Below, piece by piece: positions 40,589 through 49,260 of a stretch of DNA of 64,000 nucleotides (positions are counted from its first letter, which is position 1; each line of letters opens with the position of its first letter). The DNA lies in the NCBI RefSeq assembly GCF_019710745.1, contig NZ_JAHKJW010000030.1, positions 34,493-98,492 on the forward strand, given 5' to 3'. The DNA comes from Streptomyces beigongshangae. Its GTDB lineage: Bacteria > Actinomycetota > Actinomycetes > Streptomycetales > Streptomycetaceae. The position numbers and the translations under genes are program-made. The notes under the pieces are model-generated. The model did not search any database and was not told where the DNA came from. It saw nothing but the letters and a program-made list of their open reading frames with translations.

Positions 40589-41869
40589 TCAGCCCTTGAA
40601 GCGCGGGAACGCCGAACGGCCCGCGTACACCGCCGCGTCGTCGAGGATCTCCTCGATGCGCAGCAGCTGGTTGTACTTGGCGACGCGGTCCGAGCGGGCC
40701 GGGGCGCCGGTCTTGATCTGGCCGCAGTTCACGGCGACCGCGAGGTCGGCGATGGTGACGTCCTCGGTCTCGCCGGAGCGGTGGGACATCATGCACTTGA
40801 AGCCGTTGCGCTGGGCCATCTCGACGGCGTCCAGGGTCTCGGTCAGCGAGCCGATCTGGTTGACCTTGACGAGCAGGGCGTTGGCGGAGCCCTCCTCGAT
40901 GCCGCGGGCCAGGCGCTCCGGGTTGGTGACGAAGAGGTCGTCGCCGACGATCTGGACCTTGTCGCCCAGCTTCTCGGTGATGACGTTCCAGCCGTCCCAG
41001 TCGTCCTCGTACAGCGGGTCCTCGATGGAGACCAGCGGGTACGCGGAGACGAGCTCCTCGTAGTACTCGGTCATCTCGGCGGCCGAGCGGGACTTGCCCT
41101 CGAACTCGTACGAGCCGTCCTTGTAGAACTCGGACGCGGCGACGTCCAGCGCCAGGGCGACCTGCTCGCCGGGGGTGTAGCCGGCCTCCTTGATGGCCTC
41201 GATGATGAGGTCGAGGGCCTCGCGGTTGGAGCCGAGGTTCGGGGCGAAACCGCCCTCGTCGCCGAGGCCGGTGGACAGGCCGCGCTTCTTCAGGACCTTC
41301 TTGAGGGTGTGGTAGACCTCGGCGCCCCAGCGCACGGCCTCGGAGAAGGACTCCGCGCCGATCGGGGCGATCATGAACTCCTGGATGTCGACGTTCGAGT
41401 CGGCGTGCGACCCGCCGTTCAGGATGTTCATCATCGGAACGGGCAGCAGGTGCGCGTTCGGGCCACCCAGGTAGCGGAAGAGCGGCAGGTCGCTGGCCTC
41501 GGAGGCGGCGTGGGCGACGGCGAGGGAGACGCCGAGGATGGCGTTGGCGCCGAGCGAGCCCTTGTTGTCGGTGGCGTCCAGGTCGATCATCGCCTGGTCG
41601 ATGAGGCGCTGCTCGGTGGCGTCGTAGCCGACGAGCTCCGGGCCGAGCTGCTCGATGACGGCGAGGACGGCCTTCTCGACACCCTTGCCCAGGTAGCGGT
41701 TGGGGTCTCCGTCACGGAGCTCGACGGCTTCGAAGGCACCGGTGGAGGCGCCGGACGGAACGGCGGCACGACCCGTGCTGCCGTCGTCGAGGCCGACCTC
41801 GACCTCGACCGTGGGATTGCCTCGGGAGTCCAGGATTTCCCGGGCTACGACGACGTCGATGGACGGCAC
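40589..41869 (-). CDS. eno: enolase
   Basis: Converts 2-phosphoglycerate to phosphoenolpyruvate in glycolysis. It has 426 residues from a GTG at 41869 (VPSIDVVVAREILDSRGNPT). The GTG is preferred because AAGGAG lies six bases before it; the ATG two codons upstream touches that AAGGAG and is too close to use it. Catalytic and Mg-binding residues are in GLGDEGGFAPNL, ALDVAASEF, SIEDPLYEDDW, VGDDLFVTN, the Lys in LLVKVNQIG and SHRSGETED. Confidence 0.97.
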   Translation of the reverse strand: MPSIDVVVAREILDSRGNPTVEVEVGLDDGSTGRAAVPSGASTGAFEAVELRDGDPNRYLGKGVEKAVLAVIEQLGPELVGYDATEQRLIDQAMIDLDATDNKGSLGANAILGVSLAVAHAASEASDLPLFRYLGGPNAHLLPVPMMNILNGGSHADSNVDIQEFMIAPIGAESFSEAVRWGAEVYHTLKKVLKKRGLSTGLGDEGGFAPNLGSNREALDLIIEAIKEAGYTPGEQVALALDVAASEFYKDGSYEFEGKSRSAAEMTEYYEELVSAYPLVSIEDPLYEDDWDGWNVITEKLGDKVQIVGDDLFVTNPERLARGIEEGSANALLVKVNQIGSLTETLDAVEMAQRNGFKCMMSHRSGETEDVTIADLAVAVNCGQIKTGAPARSDRVAKYNQLLRIEEILDDAAVYAGRSAFPRFKG

Positions 41870-42338
41870 GAGCATCTCCTTCTGGGATGTGACGCGAGCT
41901 GTGCCGGGCCGGAGGCCCGGTGGGGCGCGGGCCTGTGGTGGCCCCGCGGGATGAGCCTAACCGGCCGCCGGGAAGCGGGTGGCCCCCGACCACGTCATGG
42001 ACGAAACCGAGAGGAAATTGTTTCCGAACGGAACAAAGAGCCGGGGCGAAAGAAGAGGGGCGGGCGGGCGGCAGGCGGCGGGCAGAAAAAACCCCGCTCC
42101 GGTGCGTACGGGGGAAGACGCACCGGGCGGGGAGCCCGTGGGGGACGGGGGTGGCCCACGGCGGTCTCCGTCACGGAGGACACGGATGCGAGAGCGCCGC
42201 GGTTCGACCGTGGTCCGGCCGCGGTCCGATGACGGACTGGCGACGGACCGGTGGCGGACCGGACGTTCCCGGCGGGGCCGAGCGGCCGGGGCCCCGGCCG
42301 GGACGCGTCGTCAGCCGAGCGAGCCGGCAGCCGAATCG
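41870..42338. other. eno leader and rpfA 3' region
   Basis: Contains a CCGGGCC/GGCCCGG hairpin (41904-41920) in the probable eno leader, overlapping inverted repeats GGAAATTGTTTCC (42013-42025) and TTCCGAACGGAA (42022-42033) that may be an operator for eno, and the rpfA terminator. No gene. Confidence 0.5.
42086..42132 (-). terminator. intrinsic terminator of rpfA
   Basis: On the minus strand a hairpin (arms 42118-42132 and 42092-42107, one internal mismatch) is followed by six Ts (42091-42086). It is the only hairpin with a T tract among the terminators called in this window, 207 bases after the rpfA stop. Confidence 0.75.
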
Positions 42339-43076
42339 TCAGCCGAGGTGCAGCTGCTGACCGGGGAAGATGAAGTCGGCGTCGTCGACGATGTCGTCGT
42401 TCAGCTTGTACAGGCTCTGCCAGCCGCCCTTGACCTTCTCCTGCTCGGCGATGCTGCTGAGGGTGTCGCCCTTGACGACCTTGTACTCGCCGTCGCCCTT
42501 CTTGACCTTCTTGCCGGTCGGGGTCTCGACGGTCTTCGTCGCGGCCGGACGCTCCTGGGAACGCGAGGCGCGCTCCTCGGAGGGCTGCGTGTTCTGCTGC
42601 GGCTGCGACTGCTGCTGCTGAGGCTGCGACTGCTGCGGCTGCGGGGTGCTCTGGCCGGAGCCGGAGTTGTTCGAGTTCGAGGGGGCCGTGCCACCCCCGG
42701 TCGAGGCGCCGGACAGGCCCACGCCGCAGCTCGGCCAGGCGCCCTTGCCCTGACCCGCGAGAACCTTCTCGGCGACGGCGATCTGCTGGGACTTGGACGC
42801 CTTGTCGGCGGTGGGGGCGTACGAGGTGCCGCCGTACGCGGCCCAGGTGGAGGCCGAGAACTGCAGGCCGCCGTAGTAGCCGTTGCCGGTGTTGATCGAC
42901 CAGTTGCCGCCGGACTCGCACTGGGCGACGGTGTCCCACTCCGAGGTGGTGGCGGCGGAGGCCCCCGTGGCGCCCATCAGCGGGACGGCGACGGCGGCGG
43001 TGGTGACACCCGCCAGCGTGGCGATGCGGGTGGCCTTGGACGGACGGCGGTGCTTGCCCTTGCTGGAAAGCAGCAT
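42339..43076 (-). CDS. rpfA: resuscitation-promoting factor, LysM type
   Basis: A 245-residue secreted peptidoglycan hydrolase. Signal peptide residues 1-41 (IATLAGVTTAAVAVPLMG, cleavage after ASA). The transglycosylase-like Rpf domain (about 42-118) has the catalytic Glu in VAQCESGGNWSINTGN and YGGLQFSASTWAAYGG. A Gln/Pro/Ser-rich linker (QPQQSQPQQQQSQPQ) leads to a C-terminal LysM domain (KVVKGDTLSSIAEQEKV). It cleaves cell-wall glycan strands and supports spore germination. A c-di-AMP riboswitch precedes it; in S. coelicolor the same arrangement is named rpfA. Confidence 0.93.
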   Translation of the reverse strand: MLLSSKGKHRRPSKATRIATLAGVTTAAVAVPLMGATGASAATTSEWDTVAQCESGGNWSINTGNGYYGGLQFSASTWAAYGGTSYAPTADKASKSQQIAVAEKVLAGQGKGAWPSCGVGLSGASTGGGTAPSNSNNSGSGQSTPQPQQSQPQQQQSQPQQNTQPSEERASRSQERPAATKTVETPTGKKVKKGDGEYKVVKGDTLSSIAEQEKVKGGWQSLYKLNDDIVDDADFIFPGQQLHLG

Positions 43077-43087
43077 GAAGTGATCCC

Positions 43088-43290
43088 CTCACCGACGCCT
43101 GCGAGGTGAGCTGTCGGGTTCGGGCCAAGTGAGTTGCCCGGCCGCGCGACACTGCTGTCACGCGGCTTCACCCCAAGCCGTACCGGTCTCGACGACCGGG
43201 TCCGGCGCTTACCTGGGTCCCCCGCTCCTGCCTACGGCGCTTGACGCGACGACTGTTCCCGTACGGCCGTTGGCAGGATTCGGCGTGCGA
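43088..43290 (-). ncRNA. ydaO-type c-di-AMP riboswitch
   Basis: On the minus strand the ydaO/yuaA landmarks occur in order: GCCGAATCCTGCC (43284-43272), GGGGGACCCAGGTAAGCG, GGCTTGGGGTGAAGCCGCG and GAACCCGACAGCTCACCTCG. It ends about 12 bases before the rpfA ATG. In this class c-di-AMP binding turns expression of cell-wall hydrolases down. Confidence 0.88.
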
Positions 43291-43450
43291 CCGTCGGGGC
43301 CCGCCAATGGCGAGCGGTCACGACCGTAGACACGGACCGCGCCGAATTTCAAAGACGATCAGGGTCCTTGAGATCCATCTCTCACTTTCACCAAATGGGA
43401 CATTCGCCGCGAACTACCGCTGATTATGGCCCGATTCGGCAGCTTGGTCA

Positions 43451-44407
43451 CTACTTGCTCGCGACCGCTCCACCGTCGACCTCGATGCTCTGACCGGGGA
43501 TGATGAAGTTCGGGTCGGTGCCGATGATGTCCTTGTTGGCGGCGTAGAGCTCGCTCCATCCGCCCGCCACGTCCTGGGAGTCGGCGATGCTCGAAAGACT
43601 GTCCCCGGTGCGGACCACGTACGAGCCCTCCTCGACGAGGACGCGCGACTCGCTGTCGCCGCGCGAGACATGGCGGCCGGCGTAGTCGTCCGCACGGGGC
43701 GCCAGGTCGGCCTCCTCGGCGCTGACGCCGCGATGCCGGCCGGAGCCCTCCGTGTCCGTCTCGACCGAAGCGGTGTCGCTCTGGGCGGACTTGCCCGAGT
43801 CGTCCCCCTTCGCGGTGTCGTCCGCGGGAGCGCCCCCCGATCTCTGCGCGTCCGGGGCCGGGTCCGCGTCCGAACCCGCGTCCGAGCCCGAGCCGGTCTC
43901 GCCCTTCGCGACCGAGCCGCTGTCCGGGGACGAGCCGGGCTTCCCGCCGCCGCTCCCCTTCGTCCCGCCGGAGTCGTCCGGCGAGGCGGTGGAGTCCTCG
44001 GGCAGGCCCGTGTCGACGTCGGCGGAGCCGGAGTCCTGCGTCAGGCCGGAGACGAGGGCGCAGGTCGCCCAGGCACCCGTCCCCTGGTCCGCGAGGATCT
44101 TCTCGGCGACGGCTATCTGCTGGGAGCGGCTGGCCTGGTCGGCGCTGGGCGCGTAGTCGAGGCCGCCGTACCCCTCCCAGGTCTCCTGGCTGATCTGGAG
44201 CCCGCCGTAGAGGCCGTTGCCGGTGTCGGCGCTCCACGAGCCGTCGCTCTCGCACTCGGCGACCGCGTCCCAGGTCGTTCCGCTGGCGGCGCTGGCGGCG
44301 CCCGCGCCGAGCAGGGGGATCGCGATGGCGGATCCGGTCACGCCCGCGGCGACGAGGAGTGCCGGAGCCTGACGGGGGCGACGATGACGGCCGTTCCCGG
44401 AGAGCAT
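43451..44407 (-). CDS. second resuscitation-promoting factor with long linker
   Basis: A 318-residue secreted Rpf protein. Signal peptide about residues 1-40 (ALLVAAGVTGSAIAIPLLGA), Rpf domain with catalytic Glu in VAECESDGSWSADTGN, a 130-residue Ser/Gly/Asp-rich linker and a C-terminal LysM-like domain (YVVRTGDSLSSIADSQDV). A paralog of the gene 374 bases downstream; the linker is more acidic. No ydaO element is visible upstream; it has its own promoter. Probably the homolog of S. coelicolor rpfC. Confidence 0.9.
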   Translation of the reverse strand: MLSGNGRHRRPRQAPALLVAAGVTGSAIAIPLLGAGAASAASGTTWDAVAECESDGSWSADTGNGLYGGLQISQETWEGYGGLDYAPSADQASRSQQIAVAEKILADQGTGAWATCALVSGLTQDSGSADVDTGLPEDSTASPDDSGGTKGSGGGKPGSSPDSGSVAKGETGSGSDAGSDADPAPDAQRSGGAPADDTAKGDDSGKSAQSDTASVETDTEGSGRHRGVSAEEADLAPRADDYAGRHVSRGDSESRVLVEEGSYVVRTGDSLSSIADSQDVAGGWSELYAANKDIIGTDPNFIIPGQSIEVDGGAVASK

Positions 44408-44506
44408 GCGAGTGCCTTTCGCGCGACAGCAAGGAATACGCACGGGGCACGGCGAGAACCGTGCACGTGACTGCCGCGGCGGGCGGACCCGCCGCATTGA
44501 TGGGTG

Positions 44507-44536
44507 AACGTATCCGCACTCGAACTCTTGTCACAA
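44507..44536 (-). promoter_or_regulatory. promoter of the second rpf gene
   Basis: Minus strand TTGTGA (44536-44531), 18 bases, TACGTT (44512-44507), about 100 bases before the ATG. Confidence 0.5.
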
Positions 44537-44572
44537 GTCGGTGCAGCGCAGATAACGTGAAGATCACAGAGT

Positions 44573-44595
44573 TGACGGAATGTCACTTTCCGTCA
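44573..44595 (-). terminator. possible terminator after the P450 gene
   Basis: TGACGGAA (44573-44580) and TTCCGTCA (44588-44595) around seven bases, ten bases past the P450 stop; less GC-rich than the other hairpins. Confidence 0.45.
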
Positions 44596-44604
44596 CGGTC
44601 GCTG

Positions 44605-45900
44605 CTACGGGGTTCCAGACTTCGCGACCGGGGTGAACTCCACCGGAAGCGTGCGCAATCCCCGCATGATGAGACCCCCACGCCACCGCAAATCAGCCGA
44701 TTCCCCCATGAGTCGCAGGTCAGGAAGTCGGGTGAGCAGTGTGGCGAGCGCGGTCCGGCCCTCCAGACGGGCGAGGGGCGCGCCGAGGCAGTAGTGGATG
44801 CCGTGGCCGTACCCGAGGTGCTGATTGTCACGCCGGGAGAGATCGAGGGTGTCCGGTTCCCGGAACCGCTCCGGGTCGCGGTCGGCCGCCGCGAGCACGA
44901 CGAGCACGGGATCGCCGGGGGCGACGTCCTGTCCGCCGACGCTCAGCGGTTCGGTGGCGAACCGCCAGGTGGCCAGTTCCACGGGCCCGTCGTAGCGGAG
45001 CAGTTCCTCCAGGCCGGTGTCCAGCAGGTCGGTGCGGCCGGCCACGAGGGAGTCCTGCAGCCGCCGCCGCTGCCCCGGGTGGGTGAGCAGGGCGTAGGTG
45101 CCGTTGCCGATGAGGTTCACGGTCGTCTCGAAACCGGCGAACAGGAGGATGAAGGCCATCGCCGCGGCCTCGTTCTCGGTGAGGTGCTCGCCGTGGTCGG
45201 AGGCCCGGATGAGGCCGGAGATGAGGTCCTCGCCCGGAGCGGGCACGTCCGTGAGCTCCTCGCGCTTGCGGTGGATGAGCTCGGCGAGGTAGGCGCGCAT
45301 CCTCTTCACCGACCGGGCGACCCCGCCCCTGGGCCCTCCCCCGTGCCGGATCATCATCCCGGCCCAGTCGCGGAAGTCGTCCTGGTCCTCGCGCGGGACG
45401 CCGAGGAGGTCGCAGATGGCGTAGATGGGGAGCGGGAAGGCGAACTCGTGGATGAGGTCGGCCTCCCCCTTCTCCGCGAAGCCGTCGAGCAGCCGGTCCG
45501 TCAGCTCCTGCACCCGGGGCGCGAACTCGGCCACGCGGCGGGGCGTGAACGCCTTGCTGACGAGCCGGCGCAGCCGGGTGTGGTCCGGCGGGTCGATGTT
45601 GAGCAGGTGCGTCATCAGCTCGGCCTTGCGCTCCCCCGGGATGCCGGTCTTCCCCCTGGCGTGCGCGGGCTCGTCGTGATGGGCGGGGTTCTTGCTCAGC
45701 CGGGGGTCGGCGAGGGCCTGTCTGGCGTCCGCGTAACGGGTGACCAGCCACGCCTCCACCCCGCTGGGCAATGTCGCCCGATGCACGGGAGCGTGTTCAC
45801 GGAGCCAGGCGTACGCCGGGTAGGGATCGGTTGCGAACTCCCAGGTGAAGAGTTCGGGGGCGGGGTGCCCCGCGGGCGGCTGTGCAGGCGTTTCGGTCAC
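44605..45900 (-). CDS. cytochrome P450
   Basis: A 431-residue soluble bacterial P450. I-helix oxygen-binding motif FAGFETTVN, ExxR as ELLR, and heme loop GYGHGIHYCLGAPLARLEG with the Cys ligand. Overall type resembles CYP107-like monooxygenases that act on macrolides, steroids or fatty acids; the substrate cannot be named. No ferredoxin gene adjoins, but a flavohemoprotein-like reductase gene diverges 182 bases upstream. ATG at 45900. Confidence 0.93.
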   Translation of the reverse strand: MTETPAQPPAGHPAPELFTWEFATDPYPAYAWLREHAPVHRATLPSGVEAWLVTRYADARQALADPRLSKNPAHHDEPAHARGKTGIPGERKAELMTHLLNIDPPDHTRLRRLVSKAFTPRRVAEFAPRVQELTDRLLDGFAEKGEADLIHEFAFPLPIYAICDLLGVPREDQDDFRDWAGMMIRHGGGPRGGVARSVKRMRAYLAELIHRKREELTDVPAPGEDLISGLIRASDHGEHLTENEAAAMAFILLFAGFETTVNLIGNGTYALLTHPGQRRRLQDSLVAGRTDLLDTGLEELLRYDGPVELATWRFATEPLSVGGQDVAPGDPVLVVLAAADRDPERFREPDTLDLSRRDNQHLGYGHGIHYCLGAPLARLEGRTALATLLTRLPDLRLMGESADLRWRGGLIMRGLRTLPVEFTPVAKSGTP

Positions 45901-46044
45901 TCCTCGACGGTATCGGGAGGGGCGGTGCGGACCCGCCCGGCGTCCGGCCGCTCCCCGGCGGGGCGGAGGTCACCCTTCCGTTTCGTTGGCGAACTCTCCC
46001 GGCACGGGTCGTTCGACACGGACTGTCCGGAAATGGACCGCTGC

Positions 46045-46075
46045 TTGACTGTGCGGCGTCGAGTCTCCCTACATT
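46045..46075 (+). promoter_or_regulatory. promoter giving a leaderless mRNA
   Basis: TTGACT (46045-46050), 19 bases, TACATT (46070-46075). Transcription is expected at about 46082-46083, the first base of the GTG start, and no ribosome-binding site is present. Confidence 0.6.
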
Positions 46076-46082
46076 CGCGCCC

Positions 46083-47321
46083 GTGGATCCCGAACTGCTC
46101 AGGACCAGTTTCGCGGTCGTCGAAAGGCGGGCCGAGTTCGCGCTCAAGTACTTCTACTCACACCTCTTCTGGCACCACCCCGATGTCCGCGCCCTCTTCC
46201 CCCGGGACTCCCCGGAGGACAAGGAGCGCCAGCGGGACCGGCTGTTCGCCGCCCTGGCGCTCGTCATCGCCCGCCTGGAGGGGCCGGGGCTGCACGACTA
46301 CCTCCGGGACCTGGGGCGCGACCACCGGAAGTACCTGGCCCGGCCCGAGCACTACACGGCCGTGGGGGGCAGTCTGATCGCCGCGTTCGCCGCCGTGTCG
46401 GGATCGGCGTGGAGCGCGGAGGTGGAGAAGGCGTGGGACGAGGCGTACGGGGTGATCGCCGAGGCCATGCTGGACGGCGCGGGGCGGGCGGAGAGCGAGG
46501 GCGAGCCGTCCTGGTGGGACGCCGAGGTCGTCGGCCGTGCCGGGCACGGCGACCTCGCCGTGCTCACGGTCCGCCCGCACCGGCGTCTTCCGCACGTCCC
46601 GGGCCAGCACGTGAGCGTCAGCACCCCGCGGCTGCCGGGCGTCTGGCGGCCGTACTCCGTCGGCAACGCGCCGCGCGCCGACGGCACCCTCGACCTGCAC
46701 GTCAGTCTCGTGGCGGACGGCGTCCTGTCCCCCGAGCTCGTCCGGCGCACCCGGGCGGGCGACGTCCTGCGGCTCGGCCCGGCCGGCGGCCGGCTCACCC
46801 TCCGCACGCCGGTGGAGCGGCCCCTCACGTTCATCGCGGCCGGTACCGGCTGGGCGCCCGTGAAGTCACTGCTCGAACAGCTGGCGGCCGAGCCCGGCCC
46901 CTACGACGAGGCGCGGCTGTTCGTCGTGGCCCGCGACATCGCCTACCTCTACGACCGGGCCGCGCTCGACGGACTGCGCACCCGGTTGCCGCGGCTGGAC
47001 GTCACCGTGATCACGCCCGCGCCCGGCCGTCCCAAGCTCCAGGCCACCGAACGGCTGCTGACGGCTCTGGGCAGTCGCGCGAAGTGGGCGCGCCACGACG
47101 TCTACCTGGCGGGGCCGCCCGGGCTGGTCCGGGAGGTCACCGGGGTGCTCCCCGGCCTCGGCAGCGATCCGGCGCGGGTGTTCCGCGACGACCTCCCGCC
47201 GACCGGCCAGGACCAGGCCAGGACGCTGGGCCCGGGCGAATGGCTCCTCCAGCGGCCCCGCCCGCACTGGCACGGCACACCGGCCTGCCCCGGCCCCCGG
47301 GACGCCCCGGCGGACGGCTAG
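46083..47321 (+). CDS. flavohemoprotein-like globin-reductase
   Basis: A 412-residue fusion. The globin domain (about residues 1-135) has PDVRALFP and the F-helix region LGRDHRKYLARPEHY with the proximal His. The ferredoxin-reductase-like part has the FAD motif RPYSVGNAP and the NAD(P)H motif AAGTGWAPVKSLLEQL, ending with GPPGLVREV and about 50 extra residues. Flavohemoproteins turn nitric oxide into nitrate; the FAD part here is shorter at its lipid-binding loop than in Hmp, so an electron-donor role is an alternative. GTG at 46083 appears leaderless. Confidence 0.88.
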   Translation: MDPELLRTSFAVVERRAEFALKYFYSHLFWHHPDVRALFPRDSPEDKERQRDRLFAALALVIARLEGPGLHDYLRDLGRDHRKYLARPEHYTAVGGSLIAAFAAVSGSAWSAEVEKAWDEAYGVIAEAMLDGAGRAESEGEPSWWDAEVVGRAGHGDLAVLTVRPHRRLPHVPGQHVSVSTPRLPGVWRPYSVGNAPRADGTLDLHVSLVADGVLSPELVRRTRAGDVLRLGPAGGRLTLRTPVERPLTFIAAGTGWAPVKSLLEQLAAEPGPYDEARLFVVARDIAYLYDRAALDGLRTRLPRLDVTVITPAPGRPKLQATERLLTALGSRAKWARHDVYLAGPPGLVREVTGVLPGLGSDPARVFRDDLPPTGQDQARTLGPGEWLLQRPRPHWHGTPACPGPRDAPADG

Positions 47322-47480
47322 CCCGTCCCTCCGGTCCGTCCCCTCCCGTCCGGACCGGGTCCACGGCGACGCGGTCCGTCTCCGGCGACGTGCGGCGCCA
47401 TCTCGTGGCGGGTCCCCGGCACAACCGGGTCCCGGCCGAACCTCGGCAACCGGCCGGTCCCTGACGACCGATCAGGCGCC

Positions 47481-47570
47481 GGTGGCCGGTCGGGCGCCGG
47501 TGGCCGGTCGGGCTCCGGTGGCCGGTCGGGTTCCGTCCACCGGCCACGCCCCGGTGGCCGGTCAGGCGCC
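47481..47570. repeat. five 18-bp tandem repeats over the mazG stop
   Basis: Units start at 47481, 47499, 47517, 47535 and 47553; consensus GGTGGCCGGTCGGGCGCC; the fourth unit is strongly changed and partly the reverse complement of the rest. The last unit covers the mazG stop (47562-47564). A partial unit precedes 47481. Confidence 0.9.
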
Positions 47571-48548
47571 GTCGGCCGGGTGGGGCTCGCTCGTCCGTAT
47601 CGCGTCGCGGTAGGCCCGGGCGGCCGCCCGCAGTGCCGCTTCCGGGTCCACGCCCTGTGCCTCGGCTCGTACCGCCAGCGCCAGCAGTTCGTAGCCGACG
47701 CCCTCGCCCCGCGGCAGGGGCGTCTCCAGGCCCGCCGTGCGCGCGCGGGACGCCAGCTTGGCGGCGAGCGCGAGGGCGGGCTGGCCGAGCGGGACGCCCT
47801 CCGTGACGGACGTCCGGCGCTTCTCCTCCGCCTTGGTGCGCAGCCAGTGCTCCGCGACCTCCTCGGGGGTGGAGGCGCTCTCGTCGCCGAACACGTGCGG
47901 GTGGCGGTGGATCAGCTTGGTGACGATGCCGGCCGCCACGTCGTCGACGGAGAAGGGCTCCGACCCGTCCTCCGGGCTGCCCTCCTCGGCGATCCGGGCG
48001 TGGAAGACGACCTGGAGCAGTACGTCGCCGAGCTCCTCGCGCAGCTCCTGCCGGTCGCCCTCCTCGATGGCCTCGACCAGTTCGTACGCCTCCTCCAGGC
48101 CGTACTTGGCGAGGCCCTTGTGGGTCTGCTGCGACGACCAGGGGCATTCGAGGCGGATGCGGTCCATGACCTGGACGAGGTCGAGGAGGCGGGCGCCCGG
48201 CAGGTCGTACGAGGCGGGGAGCAGTTCGAGCTCGGGCATCCGCACCCGCCCGGTGCCGGCCAGCCGGGACAGGCCGTCGGTGAGGCGCGGTTCGCCCTCC
48301 CCCGTGGCGACGACGGTGACCGTGCGCCCGCCGGCGCAGGCGTCGACCAGCTCCTGGGCACCGGGCGACGCCTCGTCGACCCGGACGCCCGCCTCGCGCA
48401 GGTACGGCAGCTGGGGGTGGGCGCCGTCCGCGCACAGGACGCGGTCGGCGCCGTGCAGCGCCTGCCAGGCGGGCCAGGACAGGAGGCCGGGCGCGACACG
48501 GTGGCTGGTGGTGAGCAGGACGATGCGCCCGGGGCTGGATGCGTTCAC
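47562..48548 (-). CDS. mazG: nucleoside triphosphate pyrophosphohydrolase
   Basis: A 328-residue MazG-type house-cleaning NTP pyrophosphatase. The N-terminal 120 residues are a tetrapyrrole-methylase-like region (LLTTSHRVAPGLLSW, VATGEGEPRL) that is typical of the actinobacterial form. The MazG domain has the metal-binding EEAYELVEAIEEGD and ELGDVLLQVVFHA, preceded by CPWSSQQTHKGLAKYGLEE. The GTG at 48548 fits the family start; GGGGA lies nearly on it, so an upstream ATG at 48602 is a fair alternative. Confidence 0.92.
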   Translation of the reverse strand: MNASSPGRIVLLTTSHRVAPGLLSWPAWQALHGADRVLCADGAHPQLPYLREAGVRVDEASPGAQELVDACAGGRTVTVVATGEGEPRLTDGLSRLAGTGRVRMPELELLPASYDLPGARLLDLVQVMDRIRLECPWSSQQTHKGLAKYGLEEAYELVEAIEEGDRQELREELGDVLLQVVFHARIAEEGSPEDGSEPFSVDDVAAGIVTKLIHRHPHVFGDESASTPEEVAEHWLRTKAEEKRRTSVTEGVPLGQPALALAAKLASRARTAGLETPLPRGEGVGYELLALAVRAEAQGVDPEAALRAAARAYRDAIRTSEPHPADGA

Positions 48549-48612
48549 TCCCCGAACGTAACCCACGCCACCGACACGGAGGTCACGAACCATCGGGGGC
48601 ACCGGCCGGGCG

Positions 48613-49260
48613 TCACGCCGTTTCCTGGCTCCCCGCCCGCGTCACCTCGCGCAGCCACGGCAGCTTGGCGTCGACGCGGCTGCTCTTCTCCACGTCCCAG
48701 GTGCCGTAGCGGGGGTTCAGGTCGACGTCCAGCTTCTTCGACGCCTCGGACAGCGCCTTCCAGAAAGCCGGCTGCCCGGTGTCCGTGCCGAGCGCGGTGG
48801 CGAGCTTCTGGGCCTCGATCTGGACGCGGAGGTTGGCGTCGAGCCGCTCCGGCGGCACCCCGTACTGCTGGAGCCAGGTCACTTCCAGCGCCTTCGCGTC
48901 GCCCGCCTGCCGTTCCAGGCCCGCCCGTGCCTCCTGGACCTCCTTGCGGGTGACGCTCACGCCCGCGTCCCGGGCGGCCCGGTGCAGTACGCGGTCCAGG
49001 ACCATGCCGTGCAGCGTGTCGCGGGTGAGGCCGCCGGTCTTGGCGATGGCCTGTTCGTACTGCGCCTCGCCGGTGGTGGCGGCCCGCTGCGCGGTCCGTA
49101 CCTCGTTCACCCGGTTCTCCAGCTGGGAGACCGTGATGCGGTCGTCACCGACGACGGCCGCGGCACCGGGATGCGCGTCGTCGCCGCAAGCGGTGAGGAG
49201 GGGGGCCGCGGTGAGGAGGGCGGCGGAGAGGAGGAGCGCGGTGCGACGGCGGCGGTGCAA
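48613..49260 (-). CDS. SurA N-terminal-domain lipoprotein
   Basis: A 215-residue lipoprotein with a TTG start at 49260: GGAGG lies seven bases upstream and the peptide that follows is a clean signal sequence (HRRRRTALLLSAALLTAAP) with lipobox LTAC and Cys near residue 24. The mature part (ITVSQLENRVNEVRTAQRA, VTRKEVQEARAGLERQAG) matches the SurA_N chaperone domain but lacks the PPIase domains. It probably assists folding of exported proteins. It would be processed by Lgt. Same strand as mazG downstream and the kinase upstream. Confidence 0.85.
   Translation of the reverse strand: MHRRRRTALLLSAALLTAAPLLTACGDDAHPGAAAVVGDDRITVSQLENRVNEVRTAQRAATTGEAQYEQAIAKTGGLTRDTLHGMVLDRVLHRAARDAGVSVTRKEVQEARAGLERQAGDAKALEVTWLQQYGVPPERLDANLRVQIEAQKLATALGTDTGQPAFWKALSEASKKLDVDLNPRYGTWDVEKSSRVDAKLPWLREVTRAGSQETA

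Noticed and set aside
45882..46082. Longer start for the flavohemoprotein-like gene
   Set aside because: The added residues have no globin likeness and overlap the P450 start region and the promoter; GTG 46083 gives the expected globin N-terminus.
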